Source of the DNA: Piezodorus guildinii
Lineage: Eukaryota > Arthropoda > Insecta > Hemiptera > Pentatomidae
Assembly (NCBI GenBank): GCA_023052935.1
Contig: CM041293.1
Location: 170,955,341 to 171,019,340, forward strand
Reading direction: 5' to 3'
Length of the DNA: 64,000 nt
Each line of letters opens with the position of its first letter. Position 1 is the first letter of the stretch. Both the position numbers and the translations under genes were made by a program. Positions 13,800 through 22,340 of this stretch are shown here, piece after piece. Under the pieces are notes generated by a model that was not told the DNA's origin, made no database searches, and worked only from the letters and a program-made list of their open reading frames with translations.

Positions 13800-16700
13800 C
13801 CCCTCTCTATAAGTATATGATTATTTTAGTTATCTATTTTTTTTTTTTCATAAAGTTAGAATCGGTCATAATTACTCCAAGAAATTTGAGGTGCGATCAG
13901 GTTAGAACTCCCTTTCACCTGTTTTATTGAATATAGCTTTAGAATATGTCATAGAATAGGTGACTTGTATCGCAAAAGGTTTAAATATTGGTGATAAGAT
14001 TCCGGTTTTGGGGTATGCCGATGATTTGGTACTGCTAGGTGAAGATACGGAAAGCACAAAACTAAATACAAGTGTGTTAATAAAAACCAGTAAAGAAATA
14101 GGACTCAAACTAAATACCGATAAGACAAAATATATGATTAGTAGCAGAAACGGTGGCGATCTTGGTGACATTGATATATCATCAGGGCATACTTTTGAAC
14201 TTTAGAGAAATTCAAGTATTTATGTTCAATGATAACAAGAAAAAATGAAATCCAGGAAGAAATAAAGTCCCGTTAAAGGTGGGAAATGCGTGTTATTATT
14301 CAGTTGCTAAATTACTACGCTCGCGGTTTCTGTCTAAAAACTTAAAGGTTAGACTTTATAAAACTATTATACTTCCAACAGTTCTTTACAGATGTGAAAC
14401 GTGGCCGCTTATTTTGAAGGATGAACAACGGCTTAAGGTTTTCAAAAATAAGGTACTGCGTACAATATTTGGTCCGAAGAGAGATGAGGCCACTGGGGAG
14501 TTTAGAGGTTGCACAATGCGGAATCGCAGAGCTTGCACCCTGTGAATATAATTGAGTTGATAGCATTGTGGCGACTCAAATGGGCGTATAAAGTTGTTGG
14601 GCTCGGTGAGGAACGGATTCCGAGAAAGTTGGTATTCGCTGATCGGACTGGTAGGCTCCGAAAGGTAGGCCGAAGCGTAGATGGGAGGATTGTGTTAAGG
14701 CTGATCTTGGGGGCTTAGGCTTGAACGGTGAACATTAGACGAGTTGTGTACAGGCGAAGTTTGGGGGTATCGGCATCGAATCTTCAGTTTCGGTAGGCCT
14801 TTTATTATTATTTTTATTTTTTTTTTTTTTTGTATGTTCTCTATATGTATGAATAGAAAATAATTTTATTCTGGAACTGGGTCCCTTAAGAATGACATAT
14901 ATGTACAATTGAAATACATAATACATATGGTCTACATAAATATAACAATGAATATACATAATAAAATAAACCTTGCTAAGATCACTCTCCATTATAATGA
15001 ACTTCTAATCGCTAAGTGATTGAACTCTAAATCAGTAAAAAAGTACTTTTTTTAAACATAAATGACACTACATTCATATTGCACTCGATTCATTTGCGAA
15101 GCAGGAATATGGCACTTGTAAATAAATAAAACTATATAATGCAAAAATTATTATAAATGGAGAGAAATGTTGATAAATAATAAAATAATGCTCACATGAT
15201 TTATAGATAGTTAAAATATACCTCAAACAAGAAACGTTTTTCCAGATGAAATGAATAATTTCCATCAATAATGTCGATGATTAAATTGATATGAACGTCC
15301 GTAAGATTGTAATTTAAAAATTCTCTCTTCAAGTTGTTCTTTTCAATTAAATGCTTAAATATTTTGGTGGACATATGTTCATGCTAAAAAAAATCAAAGG
15401 ATAAAGATTAATGAAGGAAAAAACAACAAAGAAAATATTAATAATATTATAGTTACCATATATATTTGATCTTTCTGACATAAATGAATACATGATACAA
15501 AATTTATTGAGCACCTTCAGGTATCATATTAAAATCATACTCTATCTGAGTCAGCTAGAAAATAATGCAGGATTACAATTGTATTTGCAGTGGCGCGACA
15601 GGCCGTGTAGGCCCTAGGTCTCGCGGTGTAATCTGCTGAGAGATTACACTGACGTTTCTCGATGCATTTTGTAGTGTAGGGTCATCACTTCCTACACTTA
15701 ATTTTTGAGTGGGCACCATTTGGCTGACGGATCTCACATACCCGGGGGTGTGGGGGAGAGGGTGTGAGTGAATCCCCATTAATTTAATTGAATAAGTCCC
15801 TCCCAGAATGGGATTCGAACTCACAACCTTCAGCACAAGAGACTAGTGCGCTAGCCACTCAGCCACAGGCTCTCCAATTACAATTACAATTATATATATA
15901 TAAAAAAAGAAAGATTAATATCTGTATTTAATAATCAAAATAGTATCTAGAATTTTCAATACATTTCTGCCCTGTTGGAAGCTTTACCATACTCATACCC
16001 TCTGAACAGAATTCAGATACTTTAAAATTTATAAAACTAATTTCCTAAGGCTCTTTTATCAATGTTTTTATTTTGTAAAAAGTGATTATGTGTCTTAAAA
16101 AAATTTGGTGCACGCAACACATGACTTTCACTTACCTCTGTTGTTAAAATCAATTTAAGAATTTTTGATTACAGTTAGAGATGAAATATATAGGTAGGTA
16201 AAAGTAAAAAGAATTAATTAAAGTATGTTTTGAAAGAAACATGTTTCTTATTAAATAATCTATTAGATAATTATCTACAAAAATCAGTCAGTTTTTTGTA
16301 TGACTTGGTTATTTGGACTCTGAGGACCCTAAAACGTGTATTTCTTGAAATTGAAACGTGAAAACTGGAATCAGAAAATTTTCCCGATCGCAATACTTTC
16401 CTGCCCTACTTTACTGGGAAAATGCCCCAACAACTCCCTACTCGTTACTCGCCAGCACCATCGAGTCAAGCATGCGTTAATAAGGCTCCTTAGGGAAAAG
16501 GAATATACCTGCATTGACGAGGTCTACTGCGTGGACACGGACGGTTCTGCGAGGTATGCTGACATTGTAGCATTCCTTAAGAACGGCAAAACAGCATTGA
16601 TCCTCGATCTGACCCATAGGTATGAAACCAACGACCTCGATCAGGCAGATGAAGTGGATAGGGAAAACAGAGAGATCTACAATAAGTTTATCCCTTTCCT

Positions 16701-19700
16701 AAAAGAGAAGTTCCGAGAGACTTTCGGAGAGAGAGAGTTCTGTGTGAGAGGCCTCTGGTTCGGATCTCGCGGGACTATCCCCAGTAGAACAAGGAGCATT
16801 CTAGAAGAACTCAGTGTTGGTAATAGTGAATTGTACATGATGGCTGAGAATATAATATTGGAGATCATTCATCATCACCTGTATCGATATTGGTTGGGTT
16901 AAGATTTCTAGCTAACCTTATTTATTTACTTATATTTATGTTTTTCTTTATTCGTCTTATCTTTTTGCTATAATTTTGTAATTGATTCTTTGATACTGTT
17001 GGTCCTTTAGGTGTGCATTTTCAAATTTGTTTCTTTTATTTTTTTTTGCATGGATTTTGCTTTGGATTGTAAACTATATTACATATTATAAGGTATAACA
17101 TAGAAAGCTACTAATAAAGAAAGTAAATGTATGGTAAATTTATAACTTTTCAAGTCAATATCACATGTCATTAAGATTGATAAGTACGCTGTGTGTAATA
17201 GCAAGCCAATACAGTTGGGCAGCACTGTTTTGTTTTGTTATAATTTCGGTAAAATAAAGCATTTCTCTCTTCATATACAAGTATATTAATAAAAATGTCC
17301 AGGACTTTATAACTGTATATTTAATGAAGATTGTAGTCTTTATAATTTAGATAAGAATAATTTGCTATGTATCGAGAAAACTGGAAGGTGAAGGAATATT
17401 TTTGAATCATATAAAATAGAGCAGTTTCCGGGCGAAAAGCAGGAAGGGTCCTTAGAAGGCCTGTGCAAAAAACTGCACCCCTCCACTGCTTGGGAGAGAT
17501 ATCCCTTTACCTCAGAGGAGTCTGAGCCCGGACGGGAAGAGAAGCGAAAGTCAAGCCAGGGAAGAATTTTGCAGTCATGTCCAAAGGTGTACCAAAAGGT
17601 AGGCCATGTAATATGTAATATTATGTGGTAAATCGGAACCTCAGTATTCTCGATAATAACAATGCCTCACTGTACTAAGTTTTATGTATAATAATATGTG
17701 TAATAATATAATAATATATACTCTTTTATAAATAAATGTATATTTTAAGTCAATTAGTTTATTACCCTTCATGCCACCGAAACATAGTAAATTGTTCCTT
17801 GAGAAAATGAAAAACTAATTTACTCAATTCCTCTCTATTACCCAGTACTGTTGATATATTTAGTGTGGACAGGTATAATGAATAATATGGGCATTCTTGA
17901 AAAATATGAAAGTAAAAATTGATTATGAATTTAAAAAGTGGATAATCATTTGTCGAGTGTAGAGCATGAGTGGACAAACGTATATTGTTGTTTTGGCCAA
18001 TGAGTGAGGCATGAATTTAATAAAGCTCATTAAATTCATTACTCATGAATGAGGAATGCCACTTGTTATTTAAACTTTTTAATTGCCTTGAGGAGTTATA
18101 AACAGTCGGTTTTCTTACATTGATTTTCCCCTGCAAGTTCTCGAAAAGTTTTTTCTTCCACCAAAGCCTCAAGAACATAATCATCAGGTTTAGAAGTCCT
18201 ACCATGATATCCTTTGTCTTCCAGGTTAAAGTCTCCCCTAAAAATGATTTCACCACAGTGCTCTCATTACCACTGCCCTCGCCCTAGACCTTTTTGAAGT
18301 TTCTAGTCGTCTGGACCCCGTTCCGTCCAAGTTTAAACCCGTAAAATAAAACTATATAAAAATCACGCTTTGAAATCTTAGTGAATAACTGAATCATTTC
18401 CTTCTAAAAGCTAAAGAGGAAAACAAACATCTTCTTTAGGAAGAGTAATAATATGTGTTGACGTTCAACATTTTATTTTCCTTCCTAACTGTTAAGAATC
18501 AGACTATGAGCCACATAAACTTTTTTGTTCCACTAGAGGTCAAGTATCTGCACCCCCAATATGACTAAATATTCATCAGACACTCTGCTTATTTCATTAT
18601 AGTTAATTGATAGTAATAAATAATAAATTCTATGTTAATAAAAAAGATTCAATATGAAGGTGACTTACCTGCCATTTCTCTTTAGTCTGCCTGCTGACGA
18701 AGGTCTCCCAGAGGTGAGAGAAGGGACCGTGGCCTATGTCATGGCAGAGCGCGGCGATCATCACGCAGAGCCGATCTTCTTGGCTGATTTTGATTGGATT
18801 ATCCTTTTGCATTCCAGGGTCTCCATACTTCTTCATGAGGCTGTCGACCATCAGTGATGCCAGATAATAGACCCTTTGAAAAACAAAACATTTGTACAAT
18901 TCTATTTTCACTAATGTATATATGAAGTATATAGTGTTCACACCATATATAATGGCCTCATAAGATTCTTTTTGGTTGTTAAATTTAAAATAAAAAAACA
19001 CAATCATTTTTTTGTATTTACCTTTATTACTTTCACTTTCTTTATCTTATATTTGTTTTTTAAAAAATCTGGTGCAGGCAACACACGACTTTCACTTACC
19101 AACATTTTTAAAATCTATGAAAGAATTTTCAAATACAGTTAGAGATAAAATTACGTGAAACTATTAAAGAATTAATTAAATTGAATTTATATAGAACATG
19201 TGTTTTATTAAAAAATCTATTATATTATTATCTAAAATAATCAGTTAGTTTTATCTTCTTTTTATCACTCTCTATTAACTTTTAAAAGCTTGAGTATAAG
19301 ATAATATTTTTTCTAAAATCTTTAGCTTTCCAACGCTATATCATACATGTATAGTACTGTTCTTATGTTCAAAAACAAAAAATTGCATTAAAAAAATATT
19401 TTTTCTGTTTTCTCCTTTAGTTGGGTATCGAATTTATTCAATTTATATATTTATCGGTTTTTCATCAGCGTTAACAAGATAATCTAGTTATTATTATTGA
19501 ATCTACAAAATTAAAGGTACTTTAGGAGAAGACAATTTAAAATATCGGCATTTAAGCCCTGTCAGACCATTTTTATCCAAATAAAACCTACATGATATTA
19601 AAGACCATTAAATTTTACATCGAAATAGCGAGTTTAATCAAAATCGTCGGAACCGTTTTCGAGAAAATCGAAAAAAGGTGCAAAATGCATAGTATAAAGT

Positions 19701-21184
19701 GGCTCTTCTGGTTAGCTCATTTTGATGAAAAAAGATTTGTAATGTCTCGTGCATATATTTGTCTTAAATATGAAATTACAGTTTCATTGGACTTACCGTT
19801 TCCGCCCGGGAGTTACCACACACACAGACAGACAACACACACACACACACAGACCTTTTTGCGGGACTTGGTTATTTGGACTCAGGGGACCCTAAAATGT
19901 GTATTTTCATTGAAAACTGGAATTCGAAAATTTTCATGATCGCAATACTTTCTCTTACTATATATAGTAAGTGAAAGTAAAAATAGTTTTGTTAAATAGA
20001 AATTAAAACTTTTTACCAAGAACGTAAAAACCAATAGAAGAGAAAGACAATAGTAGAAAATCGGAATTATTTTGTTTTATTGTTGACTTGATGCCGGGCT
20101 TGTGTTGAGATAGCGTCTGAGCGGTGAGACTATACCGTAAAACAAACTCTTTGACAGTTGCAAACATTTTTGTGTCGCAAGCTGCATTATTGCACTGGCC
20201 TGCAGTTTTGTCAATTTTCAACCATCAACTGAACTTCGTTTCGTAAATATAGCCTACATGTAACATTTATTGTTAATTTAATTTATTGTAATTGTATCTA
20301 ATTAAATATAATTTTCTTTATTTTCTTACATCTCTTCAAGTATTTATTTAGGATAATTTTGTTTATTATCTTATCTTAAATCTAATAATTACGTTAATTT
20401 TTTTTCTTATCTTTTCTTAAATCTGTTTTTATGTTTATTAGGTTAGTTTTGTTTCTTATGTTTTCTATATGTATTTAGTTAGTAATAAAAGTGTTTTTAT
20501 TTGTCGTTTACTTTAATTATTTTATTTTTTAAACATCTATACAGTCCACTAATTTACTTCAACCAAACCATCCTAAATTTGAGTTATCACTTGAAAGTAC
20601 TAATCTTCCATAGATAGCTCAGCGTAAACATATAGTAACGGAAAGTGTCGTGATCATGAAAATGTTCAGATAGACATACAAATAAAATATTTTAGAAATC
20701 ATAATCAAGATTAATTGTTTTTCTTAATTTAACTAGTTTTAATAATTTTTCTTAGTTTAATCATTTGGTAGTTGCATGAGACTGGAGTGCCTCAGACCCC
20801 ACAATTTTATCATATATTCTAATTGTATTTTTCAAGAACTTTAATGCAAAACTTTATTCATTTATGCTATGGCACTTATTTCCAAAAAGACATTATGCTT
20901 GTATAAAAACAATAAATTAATTACCCAATGCTGTGCTCAAATCTGCTGTGGACAGCAGACGGGTAAACAAGGTAGCTAACTCCACATTGCTTTATATCTC
21001 TCAACCTCTGGAATTCTGGTGTATCTATTATTTTTAAGCATAGTGGATGTATCTCAATTGTTTTATGAACTGGATCATTAATTGTCTAAACAGAAAAATA
21101 CCAACAAAAAAAAAATTATAGTCTAAAATTTATTACAGTAAAACATGATAATTACAATTAAAATAAATATATCAATAATCTACT

Positions 21185-21231
<47 letters not shown>

Positions 21232-21381
21232 AATAATATTTCATTTATTAATATTTTTTAAATAATTGTGTAATAATCGTAACAGTATTTTATCCTTCTA
21301 AATTTACTTTTTTATTTTAATAATTATAAAGGTGCATAAATTTTGAGTAAAATTGACTCATACCGTAGCATTACGATCCAT
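480..21381 (-). CDS. SAMHD1-like: SAMHD1-like HD-domain dNTP triphosphohydrolase, complete, 10 exons
   Basis: Joining ten exons on the minus strand (21364-21381, 20925-21085, 18669-18873, 15222-15383, 13508-13665, 11201-11299, 11059-11106, 9680-9848, 6491-6675, 480-567) gives 1293 nt, 430 codons plus TGA, with all phases consistent and every intron GT-AG. The family hydrolyses dNTPs to deoxynucleoside plus triphosphate and limits dNTP pools. The metal ligands of the HD site are visible: H57 (SRFEHSIG), H104-D105 ([11 protein letters not shown]) and D194 (IDVDRWDY). The order [22 protein letters not shown] core, [16 protein letters not shown] and the helical C-terminal lobe follows SAMHD1. It is shorter than human SAMHD1 (626 residues): there is no SAM domain, and the protein starts just before the NDP motif. 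An in-frame TGA lies 51 nt upstream of the ATG. Introns are packed with TEs. Family assignment is firm; the first and last exons are less certain. Confidence 0.93.
1210..1860 (-). mobile_element. LINE 3' fragment (family LINE-A), nested in Tigger
   Basis: The minus strand shares with 17400-17780 a GC-rich block and then the pieces GGCATG.AGGGTAA, CAGTATTCTC and ACACATATTATTATA. In the 17-kb copy this stretch follows the C-terminus of a LINE reading frame, so here it is a 5'-truncated copy made mostly of 3' untranslated region. Ends are approximate. Confidence 0.55.
1975..2181 (-). pseudogene. Tigger transposase N-terminal fragment (CENP-B-like HTH)
   Basis: About 65 residues with the Psq-type DNA-binding helix-turn-helix, which binds the element's terminal repeats in intact relatives. 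Part of the motif between LQEVDKK and KYGIPK is missing compared with the usual spacing, and the frame runs into low-complexity sequence after SSGCAKK. No D-D-D catalytic core follows. It is a non-functional relic. Confidence 0.75.
3483..4548 (-). mobile_element. 5'-truncated Jockey-type LINE
   Basis: Minus-strand frame 3620-4519 encodes the second half of a reverse transcriptase: [29 protein letters not shown] (catalytic YADD box), then the thumb and C-terminal segment ending [10 protein letters not shown]. It is nearly the same as the full-length LINE at 31701-36766 over the shared part. A T-rich stretch at 3480-3515 is the remnant of the A-rich 3' tail. The 5' end is cut at about 4548 in the middle of the RT palm. 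It lies in intron 9. Confidence 0.9.
5608..6186. mobile_element. foldback-type element, short copy
   Basis: The element starts TATAGCTTTTTTCAGTC and ends with its inverted form GACTGAAAAAAGCTATA. The left end is a tandem array of a 21-bp unit (CAGTCAAATTCATAA plus six T), about eight units. The right end has only two units in inverted orientation. The centre holds a tRNA-like stretch (TGTGGCGCA..., CCACTACTCCACAGGTGACC, GGGTTTGAACCCGTGACC). A 1.9-kb relative with the same ends lies at 43269-45177. Confidence 0.8.
5611..5790. repeat. 21-bp tandem array of the foldback element, left arm
   Basis: About eight copies of a 21-bp unit (CAGTCAAATTCATAA plus six T) with small variants. Seven codons per unit make false open frames on both strands; these are not genes. 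Confidence 0.9.
6491..6675 (-). CDS. SAMHD1-like: SAMHD1-like exon 9
   Basis: Acceptor TTTATTTATCAG, donor AT|GTAAGT, phase 0 to 2. It encodes residues 341-401, including [19 protein letters not shown] and [19 protein letters not shown]. This matches the family's D.. NMDYGM..KNPID.V.FY region and the following LPE motif. Confidence 0.93.
6921..7809 (+). repeat. Rpt-A copy 2, near full length
   Basis: Runs from TCTGGTGTCGGCAACACACG to AGAGAAAGT, 889 bp, flanked by A-runs on both sides. It contains the family's internal landmarks CTTTAGCTCACCAACGGTA, AATGAAAACAA and GACTTGGTCATTTGGACTCA. Intron 8. Confidence 0.88.
8030..8330 (+). repeat. tRNA-like SINE-type sequence
   Basis: Two B-box-like stretches (GTCACGGGTTCAAACTGGC and GGTCGCAGGTTCAAACCTGC) are followed by GGGAGTAGAAAATCCTCAGC and an A-rich tail ending in AATAAACATGAAA. 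The B boxes resemble those in the foldback elements at 5.6 and 43.3 kb. I could not fix the ends or find a target duplication. Confidence 0.5.
8580..9532 (+). mobile_element. LINE 3' end (CR1/Jockey-type), degraded
   Basis: Frames here encode the C-terminal part of a non-LTR reverse transcriptase: [19 protein letters not shown], later [16 protein letters not shown] and [13 protein letters not shown], with several frameshifts and stops. It ends with an AATAAA and a (CATT) repeat at about 9521-9532, a 3' end typical of CR1-like LINEs. It is not related to the Jockey family elsewhere in the window at a level I can see. Intron 8. Confidence 0.65.
9680..9848 (-). CDS. SAMHD1-like: SAMHD1-like exon 8
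   Basis: Acceptor TTGATTTCAG, donor AAA|GTAAGT, phase 2 to 0. It encodes residues 285-340: [19 protein letters not shown] and [19 protein letters not shown]. This corresponds to the C-terminal lobe helices of SAMHD1 (AYTKLTDNIFLEIL..LKDAREIL..I..RNLFK). Confidence 0.94.
9934..10225 (+). repeat. Rpt-A left-end fragment
   Basis: Starts TGTGGTGCGCACAACATACG and follows the family to the AACAAAAAAT region, then breaks off where another Rpt-A copy begins at 10240. Intron 7. Confidence 0.75.
10240..11046 (+). repeat. Rpt-A copy with an Rpt-A 3' end inserted inside it
   Basis: Starts TCTGGTGGGGTTAGCACACG and ends GTAAGTGAAAGT at 11046. At 10322-10433 a second 3' end (CACACACTCAGACACACAGA, GGACTTGGTCATTTGGACTC, then CTTACTATATATAGTAAG and GGAAAGT) interrupts it. 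The host copy resumes at GAGATAAA/AATGAGTGAAAC. The terminal palindrome is intact in the insert. It ends 13 bp from exon 7. Confidence 0.8.
11059..11106 (-). CDS. SAMHD1-like: SAMHD1-like exon 7 (48 nt)
   Basis: Acceptor TTAAATTTTAG, donor CAG|GTAATA. It encodes [15 protein letters not shown] between split codons M268 and R284, equivalent to the family's ITDAFLKADDY segment. The 94-bp intron before it is the shortest in the gene and the only one without a recognisable TE. Confidence 0.9.
11201..11299 (-). CDS. SAMHD1-like: SAMHD1-like exon 6
   Basis: Acceptor after a pure T tract (TTTTCAG), phase 2 in and phase 2 out. It encodes [18 protein letters not shown] and [14 protein letters not shown], matching the family's LHRRAYQHK segment. 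The only donor that keeps frame with exon 7 is CAGAT|GTTTGTAAAT, which is weak. The stronger-looking GTAAAT four bases further on would bring a stop in exon 7. Confidence 0.88.
11589..12140 (-). pseudogene. mariner transposase, catalytic domain (broken)
   Basis: Frame of about 183 codons with [15 protein letters not shown] (first catalytic D) and [10 protein letters not shown] (second). The [16 protein letters not shown] block follows, in which the third catalytic position, 34 residues after the second D, is N instead of D. Mariner needs D,D34D for strand cleavage and transfer, so this copy is predicted dead even apart from the frameshift near 12150-12280 and the early stop at YVLN. Confidence 0.92.
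12279..12527 (-). pseudogene. mariner transposase, N-terminal DNA-binding part
   Basis: Encodes [36 protein letters not shown] and DRRPCSS, the paired-type helix-turn-helix of mariner transposase followed by the conserved RPC/S linker. It is separated from the catalytic part by stops and frameshifts. Confidence 0.85.
12706..12924. mobile_element. MITE with ~60-bp inverted ends
   Basis: The left arm (AGGAGAAGTTAGTTAAGGG, CAGTCACATTAACACAC, AACTTAATTTAATAGTG) and right arm (GGCACTATTAATTAAGTT, TGTGTTAATTTGACTGCA, CCCTCAACTAACTTCTCCT) are inverted copies. The 219-bp element has no coding sequence; its middle is GCCATTTTGGCCAAAA. The mariner next door ends exactly at its left edge. Confidence 0.8.
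12985..13476 (+). repeat. Rpt-A, 5'-truncated copy
   Basis: Begins in the middle of the family consensus (GATACTGAATTCGGTCAAC) and runs to GGTAAGTGAAAGT at 13476. The right end lies about 30 bp from exon 5 (intron 5). Confidence 0.8.
13508..13665 (-). CDS. SAMHD1-like: SAMHD1-like exon 5 (second metal ligand)
   Basis: Acceptor TTTTTTTGTAG, donor CAG|GTACCT, phase 0 to 2. It encodes [20 protein letters not shown] and then [16 protein letters not shown]. The motif IDVDRWDY supplies the last metal-binding aspartate (D194). The exon matches the family over its full length. Confidence 0.96.
13741..13800. repeat. (TA)n and poly(T) simple repeat
   Basis: About ten TA units followed by about 40 T, just after the exon 5 acceptor region in intron 4. 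This may be the tail of a decayed minus-strand retroelement, but nothing recognisable is attached. Confidence 0.8.
13865..14830 (+). mobile_element. RTE-type LINE, 3' half, degraded
   Basis: Plus-strand frames give the end of an RTE-clade reverse transcriptase: [19 protein letters not shown] (catalytic YADD), [73 protein letters not shown]. At least three frameshifts break it. It ends in a TTATTATT-type 3' tail as usual for RTE. A cleaner copy lies at 57170-57862. Intron 4. Confidence 0.9.
14831..15221. other. intron 4 sequence without recognised content
   Basis: AT-rich, with a poly(T) run at 14819-14830. I see no coding exon or known repeat up to exon 4. Confidence 0.6.
15222..15383 (-). 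CDS. SAMHD1-like: SAMHD1-like exon 4
   Basis: Acceptor TTTTTTTTAG, donor GAG|GTATAT, phase 0 to 0, 54 codons (residues 129-182). It begins [16 protein letters not shown], equivalent to the HEQ..S..MFEHLI segment after the HD motif in the family, and ends EKRFLFE. The middle is shorter than in vertebrate SAMHD1. Confidence 0.93.
15581..15876 (-). mobile_element. tRNA-derived SINE with 9-bp target duplication
   Basis: On the minus strand it begins GGAGAGCCTGTGGCTGAGTGG (A box in TGGCTGAGTGGCTAGCGC) followed by AAGGTTGTGAGTTCGAATCCC (B box GAGTTCGAATCC, 15811-15822), the internal RNA polymerase III promoter of a tRNA. A tRNA-unrelated body of about 220 bp follows. ATTACAATT occurs on both sides (15572-15580 and 15877-15885). 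Intron 3. Confidence 0.85.
16104..16410 (+). repeat. Rpt-A, internally deleted, joined to a LINE fragment
   Basis: Has the left end (TTTGGTGCACGCAACACATG) and the right-end landmarks (GACTTGGTTATTTGGACTCT, GATCGCAATACTTTCC) but lacks most of the middle. An extra GGTAGGTAAAAGTAAAAA near 16195 suggests a second deletion event. The right palindrome is replaced by the LINE sequence starting at about 16411. Confidence 0.7.
16411..17120 (+). mobile_element. R2-type LINE, C-terminal endonuclease-like domain and 3' UTR
   Basis: Open frame to 16902 with [20 protein letters not shown] (tail of a CCHC knuckle), then [69 protein letters not shown] and [10 protein letters not shown]. This layout, a zinc knuckle followed by a D..RxADIxxF..xxDxTxRxE domain, is the C-terminus of LINEs with a restriction-like endonuclease (R2/NeSL-like), from knowledge of the family. 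The 160 codons are uninterrupted. An AATAAAG at about 17112 may be the 3' end. The second copy, in a different state, is at 41112-41532. Confidence 0.65.
17400..18290 (-). mobile_element. LINE-A fragment: endonuclease piece, C-terminus and 3' UTR
   Basis: On the minus strand the region 18250-18020 contains [19 protein letters not shown] and [13 protein letters not shown] sequence, the GDFN box of an APE-type endonuclease. After a large deletion, 17977-17762 encodes [20 protein letters not shown] and [13 protein letters not shown], a C-terminal HxxxxCPxY motif of LINE proteins. The 3' UTR continues to about 17400. Related C-termini lie at 49278-49450 and 54690-54850. Intron 3. Confidence 0.65.
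18669..18873 (-). CDS. SAMHD1-like: SAMHD1-like exon 3 (HD motif)
   Basis: Acceptor TTTTTCAAAG, donor CAG|GTAAGT, phase 2 to 0. It encodes residues 60-128, including [17 protein letters not shown] and the catalytic core [14 protein letters not shown] (H104, D105, H108, H113). This is the exon that identifies the family. Its GC content is clearly above the surrounding intron. Confidence 0.97.
19068..19978 (+). repeat. Rpt-A, full-length copy (911 bp)
   Basis: Flanked by A-runs and running from TCTGGTGCAGGCAACACACG to GTAAGTGAAAGT. The ends show the family plan: ACTTTCACTTAC at positions 20-31 inside the left end, and the same word inside a palindrome (ACTTTCTCTTACTATATA then TAGTAAGTGAAAGT) at the right end. 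A (CA)n tract lies near 19816-19850. No frame resembles a protein. A good reference copy for the family. Intron 2. Confidence 0.9.
20010..20660 (+). repeat. Rpt-B copy 1 (holds an empty Rpt-A site)
   Basis: Shared with 42670-43262 (inverted) and with 62673-62860 plus 63767-64000. Landmarks are GTCTGAGCGGTGAGACT, TTTCGTAAATATAGCCTACA, TTACGTTAATTTTTTTTC and TACAGTCCACTAATTTACTT. At 20391-20406 it has an uninterrupted run of eight T where the third copy carries a full Rpt-A insertion. Origin unknown; no coding capacity seen. Intron 2. Confidence 0.75.
20925..21085 (-). CDS. SAMHD1-like: SAMHD1-like exon 2
   Basis: Acceptor TTTCTGTTTAG, donor GG|GTAATT, phase 0 to 2. It encodes residues 7-59: [14 protein letters not shown], then [12 protein letters not shown] and HSRFEHSI. 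It carries the first metal-binding histidine (H57) and the arginine of the RFEH motif. It matches the SAMHD1 family across its whole length without gaps. Confidence 0.95.
21186..21222. repeat. (AT)n microsatellite
   Basis: About 18 uninterrupted AT units followed by ACACACAC in intron 1 of the SAMHD1-like gene, about 140 bp from exon 1. Confidence 0.9.
21364..21381 (-). CDS. SAMHD1-like: SAMHD1-like exon 1 (start codon)
   Basis: This 18-nt coding exon reads M-D-R-N-A-T and ends in phase 0 before GTATGAG. The ATG is the first in frame after a TGA 51 nt upstream. An AG preceded by a T-rich tract lies 13-20 bp upstream of the ATG, so this could be the second exon of the mRNA, behind a non-coding leader exon. 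It is the least certain coding exon because it is so short. Confidence 0.6.
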
Positions 21382-21399
21382 TATCTGGTAGAGGAATGC

Positions 21400-22340
21400 T
21401 GGAATAAAAATTTAAATTGTATCAGGCTCCACAAGTTAACAAAAACATACAAAAGTCAAAATTTTACAACTTGATTGATTGCTTTCTATTGTATTGGTTG
21501 ATTTTATCTACATTTGTATAAAATATATATTTAAACAAATATTATAGAATAGAATCCACTGATCAAGTTATAAATGTTGAGTTTAAAGATTCAAATGATA
21601 ATAATAACCATCAAAATAAAAAAGTTTTATTAGTAGAAGTTGGAGATGTGATTAATTAAAGAAAAAAACACACAAATAAGAAGACTATTTTTTAATTTAT
21701 TTGTTTGTCAAATGCCTTTCTTCATTGACTCTACCTCCACCAATTCAACTTTTCCAACAATTGATGAAACTTCCACCACTAAATTAAACTTTTAATACCT
21801 CATACAGCAACTCAGACATTATATATTTTCTTTATTTAATTCTCTTTAAACAACCTATAATAATAATTTCAATAAACATTATTATCCAAGCTATACCAAT
21901 CCATTATTAGAGAAATAAAATAAACTTCCAAATAAATATTAGGTATTCCCATAGTAAATACAATTGTAAAACATTTTAAACCCTAAAGTCTCACTATTTT
22001 TATTATTACACTATTCGAAATAAGTTACCTTAATTGTTAAACAGATAAAGTTTCTAGAACTACTTATTTTGCAAATTGAAGGAGAAAGTTAAGCTAACCA
22101 CGACACGAATGCAATATTCCATCTAGCAGAGATTTGGTAATGGGCCTGTCTTAAAAATACGTTATCATTATTATTATTTTGAATCACGATTAATTTATAT
22201 AATTAATATAAAATAAATAAAAGAAACATATCTTCGGACAAAATTTTCATTTTCAAAATATAACCTCCCAAGGGTTAACCTTCAATCTATCAGCGAGAAG
22301 GTTGACAACTCTATCGATATTTGAAACGAATCGATTATTG
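21400..22340. other. upstream flank of the SAMHD1-like gene, nothing recognised
   Basis: AT-rich sequence just upstream of the first coding exon. It should contain the promoter and any non-coding first exon, but no TATA box, initiator or repeat could be assigned with confidence. Confidence 0.4.

Noticed and set aside
15800..15876. Possible functional tRNA gene on the minus strand
   Set aside because: It has A and B boxes but cannot fold into a full cloverleaf with acceptor stem, continues into a SINE body and has a 9-bp target duplication.
20003..20221. 72-codon minus-strand frame ([20 protein letters not shown]...) as a small gene
   Set aside because: It lies in Rpt-B, whose other copies (42.7 and 62.7 kb) do not keep the frame.
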